DNA from: Gerris lacustris
Lineage: Eukaryota; Arthropoda; Insecta; Hemiptera; Gerridae
DNA: 64,000 bases
Assembly: GCA_951217055.1 (NCBI GenBank)
Contig: OX578282.1
Span: 46,372,329 to 46,436,328, forward strand
Direction of reading: 5' to 3'
In this document: positions 58,431-64,000 of the stretch, piece by piece
Layout: every line of letters starts with the position of its first letter
How positions within the stretch are numbered: position 1 is the first letter of the stretch
Notes under the pieces: model-generated
Told to the model about the DNA's origin: nothing
Seen by the model: only the letters and a program-made list of their open reading frames with translations
The model's database searches: none
Position numbers and translations under genes: made by a program

Positions 58431-59425
58431 ACTCGACCCTCCAACTTTTTCAAAATTCTTCACGTAATTTCCTTTTTCCCAAGTTTTCGATTAGAAACAT
58501 CCTGCATTTTTTTTTTCTTGTTTTCTTGTATGTGAATTTTAATGATTGTAGGGTCTATAGGAAATAATTAAAACATAGATATACATATCATCAATATAAC
58601 ATCATAAAAATATATAATGCACACCATAAACGACTGTATAAATGTCAAAGAAATGAAAAAAATCCTGCATTTTTTTTTTTTTTTCTACATAATTTCGTTA
58701 AACTTGAAAGTCATGTAGAAATGGGTTAGGATAACATAAAATTAAGTTTGACTAGTGCATTTTGTAGGGAATTTTGTCTACTTTCATTTCGGAGAGACTA
58801 TAATTTTCTGATTTCGGTGTCGTTTATGAGTTATATTAAAAAACTGGAAAAAGTGCCAACATTTCGAGGTTTTTCGCCTACCAAAAGTTGTCCCCAGGGC
58901 TTTTGAGGTCGCAAACTTGGTTTCATGCTCCTCTTACTATACAAAACATTCCTAAAAAAAAAAAATCGTTAAACCCTAATTAATGTAAGCTCGAATGTAT
59001 TTATATATTGGCCTATAACGAGAAGGAGTTACAAATTATTTCTCTTGACAAATTATTTATATTTTTTTATGCCCAATAAATAATTATCAACTAATTATAA
59101 TAATTATATACCTAATCATTTTTTTTTCTTTCTACATATATTCGATGCCGTTTTACATAATGATATTTACAGAACAGAAAAAGGATAAGAGAAAATTAGT
59201 AGCTAATACCCTGCTAAATCATCAAAGAAAGGACCAATTTGCACGGCATTATTCGGTTTTATAAATGCTAATCAGACAACATAGGGTGATACACAAATGA
59301 CGTATAACTAACTAGTAAATGACACAAAGAAAGTTTTTTGATTATTGTAATTACAGACATTTAATTAAACATTTTTGGTCCTGTGACTGTCCTGTGAACC
59401 AATAATATTAAAAACTAATCGTCAA
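58431..59425. other. AT-rich stretch, no gene seen
   Basis: Several T and A runs and no supported coding or repeat feature. Confidence 0.5.
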
Positions 59426-59430
59426 TTTTT

Positions 59431-59620
59431 GTAATGAAATTTGGATGGTAGAATATAATTATCCCATTGTTAGTCCCATATAAGTTTCTGGGCCCATTTT
59501 GTTTTTATCATATAAAGGCGCTCAAACTAAATGTATTTTTGTGTTTATACCTATATCTACTTTTGAGTACTTTTGAACTCATCTGATTTTGACAGACTAT
59601 TTTTGCTCTTTCCAGTACAT
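59431..59620 (+). repeat. Diverged copy of the foldback-arm repeat
   Basis: TTTGTAATGAAATTTGGATG, ATTATCCCATTGTTAGTCCC and TTATACCTATATCTAC match the passage at 36727-36870. Confidence 0.6.
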
Positions 59621-61375
59621 GTCACTTATAGTATACCTTCACAATTCATTAGGCTTAATAAAATATTATGTGGTGGTTCCATAATCTCATAATTAATTTT
59701 ACTTTTAGGCTGTAAAACTGTTGGAAAAGAACTGACTGGCACCAAATAGGAATTAACTGCTCCCTTCATTTTTACGCAATCTCGAAAAAAAAATCATTGG
59801 AAGTCCGGTTAAAAACAGACAGACATACCAATGAAACCAATGATTTAAAGTTATCGAATAGAAACCCAGAAGCAGTCTCCGATCGAAACAACATCGTAAA
59901 TTATAGAGACGTGGAGAAAATAAAATAACATCTAAGGCGCAAGCTAATTTTCTAGTTTATAATGCAGCGGGAATTACTCTAGCTTGTATTCAACAACATT
60001 CTTAAGTTGAAGGTTTTTTAGTCCACACTTAAAACTTTATTTTATTTTACTTGTTTATTTTAACAAATACATTATATGACTTACATTTCCACGATACGCC
60101 GACGATAAAAGTTTGGTTTAGCCCGACCAATAAATACAAATTAAACTTGTGAAACTCCGTGAAGGCACAGTATTCATTTTAATATTTGGTCTTAACTGTT
60201 TGATTTTAACTACTTGATATTCATTATTTTAACCCAGCATGTACTATAATATTATTGTTTATTTTTAAATATAATGAATATTATACTGTATTTATACTTC
60301 TATTTTACTATAAATTCAACTGAAAGAAGGTACTTAAAACTGAAGAAAAGGTACTTATTACTGTGAAGAGAGTTGACGAAGACATTTCTATTACTTTCTT
60401 CCCTCTCTTGTTCTTGTGACGGTCACCTTGTTATCCTCATACTACGATTTAAAGTCCATTCCAATATCCTCCTGCTTAGGCTCGGATAGATCATGTTTTA
60501 CTTAATGGGTTCATCCTTGGGGCCATTTAAGAAATAATAATTATATTCTAATTAGGGTAAGTCAAATAAGCCTGCAGTTCTATATTTTTATCAAATCGAT
60601 ATCAATGTGGTTAATAAAGCTTTCTGCTTAACTTTTGATAAACTTGTTTTACTTTTTATATTTAAATATTTCGTTAATTGCAACATGATCTGATTTATTG
60701 CTTACCTTTTGGCCCTTCTGAATGAGGCATAAAAAATCAGTATCATGTGCATATAAGAGTTACGGTAATGAGAAGGAGGGAACTCAAGAAAAGAAAAGTT
60801 CAAAATATAGCATTCTATTTTATGGCCTAAGTAAATATATTCAACAGTTAGATCTGCTCAGGGATACTATATTTGAAAGACCTTGAAAAGATAGCAATGG
60901 AACTAAGAGCACAGCTCCTACTAGTAGATAGTTGTGGAAATATGTTTATTCAACCGGTAATAAACTGTTGTCAGTCGGGAAGTAAACGGAGAAAAGAAAA
61001 AAAATTGGTGTGGATATGTTTGGCTGAGTGTTTTAAATAAATTGGTTTTTCTAAAACAGGCGTCACGCTAAATGATCACATCAATTGATACATAAAATGT
61101 CTGATTTTAATTTCTTATAAGATCGGCAGCGCAATGAGACCGTCAATACTAAATTAAATAAAGAAGTCTGCCAATTAGTGTGGTAATTAGTTTCTTTACG
61201 AACTATCTCAAGGATATAGAATAAAATAAATATATTGAGATGAATTGCAAAATATGAGTTTTAATAACAAATTGGAAGCAATTTGCATAAAAGTTTTTAA
61301 AGCATCATCAGTGGGCTAACAATCATAAAGAATTTATTGCGTTTGTAAAAATGTTGATGGACAGAAACAATAAGT
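59621..61375. other. AT-rich stretch with one family E trace
   Basis: GTCTGCCAATTAGTGTGG at about 61166 is a family E start, which soon decays. No coding frame seen. Confidence 0.5.
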
Positions 61376-61381
61376 AAAATT

Positions 61382-61530
61382 AAATGTAACATTAAACATT
61401 TATGCCATAACTCGATAAAATAAATAAATAGATCAAAATAAATAAATAAAAATATATAAATCAAAATAAATAAATCAAAATAAATAAATAAATCAAAATT
61501 AAAAAATAAAATAATGCATCAAATAAATAT
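61382..61530. repeat. A-rich low-complexity tandem (AAATAAATC-type)
   Basis: Irregular repeats of AAATAAAT with TCAAAATAAATAAATC units. Confidence 0.8.
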
Positions 61531-62360
61531 ACATAAAAAACATCCATGACTTTTGAGTCATCCACAGGATGTATGGTGAAAAAGACTATAATATCATATG
61601 GTTGTGCATTAGGGGAAAGGCTACTCTATACTATAATAAATTTAAAAACAGCTTTGAAATATATTGTCTAGATAGAAGCTATTTATTTTCGTATTCTTCA
61701 GTTGCTAGTTGAGGTTCTATGTGTAGTTAAATAAATTTAATCTTTAAAATAAAAATAAACACTCTCGTAAAATGTAAAAAAGTCTTCATTATATTCAAAA
61801 TCGAATTGTTCACCATTTAGAACAAACACAGTATAAAAGTAATTTAACAAAACTATAAAAGTAGAGAATTGGAAACCCACCTGACAAAACAGCGTGGAAA
61901 GACAAAACACCATCTGAATATTTAATTATTTTATTTATAATGACTAATTCAGTTTAAAGAAAAAGAAGAAAGATATCGACGTGAAACGAATAAACAATGG
62001 ACGACTTGGAATCTTAAATTAAGCTAAAAGCAATAAATAAAGAAATGCGGATACGGATGCATAAAACCGTAAGTTGTACACGTGTATTTTCATTGTTTTT
62101 ATTAAAAACAAAACGTGAAGTGACACAATCAGATAAGCAACGGGCCCCACACATTGCCTTGATACACACCTACACTTTGTAAATTATTTCTCTCACCAAC
62201 GTCTCCTGGTTATTGCTTTTACACTTAAATAATCAAGAAAAGGTGTGTTTTATCAATCTACATACGTGTAATTTGTTTCTTTATTTGTTGTAATAAAAAA
62301 AAAAAAAAAAAAAAAAATCAAATACAATTTGATTTTATATCGCTCAATTTTGGTGACCCA
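61531..62360. other. AT-rich stretch, no gene seen
   Basis: Poly-A run of about 23 at 62296-62318. Nothing else recognised. Confidence 0.5.
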
Positions 62361-62361
62361 T

Positions 62362-62580
62362 CATATATTAAAAACTACTGATTTTAATGAAATTTGGGTT
62401 GTAGGTCATAATTAGCCCATTGTTGGTCCCTTATAAGTTTCAACCTTCTGTTTTAATTTGTTTTTCTACCACATAAGCACAAACATACATGTATTTTTTA
62501 CACCTACACCTATATTACAAAAGTATATTTATAAAATTGGGATGGCTTGTCGAAAGTAGTCCAACCCTATCTATCAGGAC
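62362..62580 (+). repeat. Copy of the foldback-arm repeat
   Basis: ATTTTAATGAAATTTGGGTT, CATTGTTGGTCCCTTATAAG, TTCAACCTTCTG and GGCTTGTCGAAAGTAGTCC match 36727-36915 closely and in order. Confidence 0.7.
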
Positions 62581-62866
62581 TTTTCCCTTAGCTATTATGA
62601 AATAAAATAATATTGTACTGTCTGGTTCATTTAAATTAATTTTTTGAGAAACAATTGTTTTACTATTGATGGATCATATTAATTAATAAAATACGTTAAA
62701 TATCAGTTTGTTAAATTAGAAAACTATGGTAGCTTGATTTAATGGAGATTAATTTAAGCGATTTGTGCTGAAAAATTTGTATTCTGTTATATTTATCGAA
62801 GTTAGCTAGATATTGTTGATCTAATTTTAATAGGTTTTCGAAAATTCTTACTCTTAGGCCTCGGAT

Positions 62867-63178
62867 AGATACGAGTGGTGGTCAGCAGGGCGGTGCCGCT
62901 TACGTTTTATGTTTACATTGAGTACATGTAAGAAGAGAACGGCCGGCTATGACAAGCATGAGCTTCTGAGCGAATAATGTTGCCGCTTACTGCTTACCGC
63001 TGAGCCTATAAATTAATTTTTACTCAGTCTTTTCAGTCGATTGGAAACTCTCGTCAAGTAAACAATGCAGGGAACTGAAGGAAAATACCGTACAGCCTAT
63101 TATTTTCGCTCTTATCGTAGCCAGCGCCGCTCACCGATCTGCTGCCCACCGTCCACCTCTCGTATCTTACCCGAGGCC
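62867..63178. mobile_element. PIF/Harbinger-like MITE
   Basis: The left end GGCCTCGGATAGATACGAG and the right-end reverse complement GGCCTCGGGTAAGATACGAG form imperfect inverted repeats. Similarity continues inward (GGTGG..., GCAGCAG/TCAGCAG). TTA lies directly outside both ends (62864-62866 and 63179-63181), the 3-bp TWA duplication typical of PIF/Harbinger. At 312 bp it is GC-rich, with no transposase frame. Confidence 0.7.
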
Positions 63179-63181
63179 TTA

Positions 63182-64000
63182 TTCAAGTTATAAATTATCG
63201 GTTGCAAGTCTTTAATGGTTCTTCATTGCTCCCATTTCTCTCATTTATTCAATATTAATTTAAATTCAATTTACAAATCTAGTTGTTCTTACCTTGATTT
63301 TTCACAACGTACTCATACTGAACACAATTCAAAAAGTATTATTGAACCGTTTACGACGGAAAGAACCACAATAAATTAATTTGGGCCTACTAATGAACTA
63401 ACAAATTAAATATTAATATTGTCTTTAATTTAACTTGCTTAGTTTGAAGTCTCAAAATCTTGTAGGTAACCTAAATTTGACCTACTTCCCGACTACTAGA
63501 AAGATAAAACAATTTTACAAAAGCGTTAATTTACTAACTTATAACTTCGTGTCAACATCGGTAAACTGACTTTTTATTGCTTTTTTTATCAAAGAAACTT
63601 TTAGCCTACAAATTTATCCCTAAAATAAAAGAACGCAAAAGTAATATAAATAAATTGATATTAAAATAACTAGAATAAGTAGTTACATTACTCAGAAAAT
63701 GGCAAGTCGGAGAATAATTATTTTATAATAAAAATATTGTTATGTTTTTTTAAATCGATATTTTATTGTAAATAAATGTAGATACTTAATGATCTAATCT
63801 TATTTAAATTTTTTTATCGAGGGAATACTCGTCCCTTAGTTTAAATTAGTACATTTAAGGCAAATGTCCTCTCTCTCTCGTACACATATTTGTGAACATA
63901 ATAGTATATTTTGTTACTAGGCTGTGAAGTGAGTTTTTTCTTTACCGCGGCAATTACATTACTGCCGAGCGAAGCGAGACAGTAAATTTTGCCAAGGTAA
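63182..64000. other. AT-rich stretch; fragment of the 32.4-kb-type repeat at the edge
   Basis: No gene seen. At 63942-64000 TTTACCGCGGCAATTACATT and CTGCCGAGCGAAGCGAGACA resemble the end region of the element at 32418-33299 and run off the window. Confidence 0.45.

Overview
This 64 kb window is AT-rich eukaryotic DNA, most probably from an arthropod. No intact host gene, rRNA, tRNA gene or CRISPR array can be supported. The arthropod call is an inference. It rests on the BEL/Pao retrotransposon, on interspersed repeats with the 'AAATCGG...AAATTTGGCATACATGTTC...CAGACAGAC' type of module, on CAGGGTG/CACCCTGTATA-ended repeats, and on several kinds of short non-autonomous DNA transposons. I cannot name a genus. 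The window reads as intergenic or long-intron DNA built from layered mobile elements.

The one clear coding unit is a BEL/Pao LTR retrotransposon on the minus strand (48136-54982, 6847 bp). It has 307-bp LTRs differing at one position, a 5-bp target duplication (aaggc on both sides), a primer-binding site, a weak polypurine tract, and an uninterrupted 1.6-kilocodon frame. That frame carries Gag zinc knuckles, aspartic protease, reverse transcriptase, RNase H and integrase with all key residues visible. The N-terminal part of Gag lies in a separate frame. The frame change falls on an in-phase A_AAT_TTA heptamer followed by an 8-nt spacer and a small hairpin. This is either a programmed -1 frameshift or a one-base deletion.

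Layout: 1-9.8 kb holds an inverted-repeat element (751-1650), tandem duplications, GC-rich inverted-repeat fragments and a GC-rich hairpin. 9.8-14.3 kb holds a copy of repeat family D/E, a long TA array and a 14-bp tandem repeat. 15.1-17.0 kb holds a family B element split by a nested family A element, then a 126-bp tandem repeat. 17-26.4 kb holds TA and CT microsatellites, a LINE reverse-transcriptase relic, a pogo-like MITE and a second family B copy. 26.9-34.3 kb is dense in repeats: families D/E, A (two head-to-tail copies), B, a second pogo-like MITE, and a 0.9-kb element with 12-bp inverted ends. 36.6-37.9 kb is a nested inverted structure with a MITE inside. 39.9-46.9 kb holds further B, C and A copies and a perfect 102-bp inverted repeat. 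48.1-55.0 kb is the BEL/Pao element. 55-64 kb is sparse, ending with a PIF/Harbinger-like MITE.

Families A and B are unrelated in sequence but share a layout: a hairpin at the 5' end, a 13-bp inverted copy of that end near the 3' end, and then an 18-nt terminal hairpin (7-bp stem, 4-nt loop). This resembles Helentron-associated or DINE-1-like non-autonomous elements. It is the broadest structural pattern in the window that no single annotation explains.
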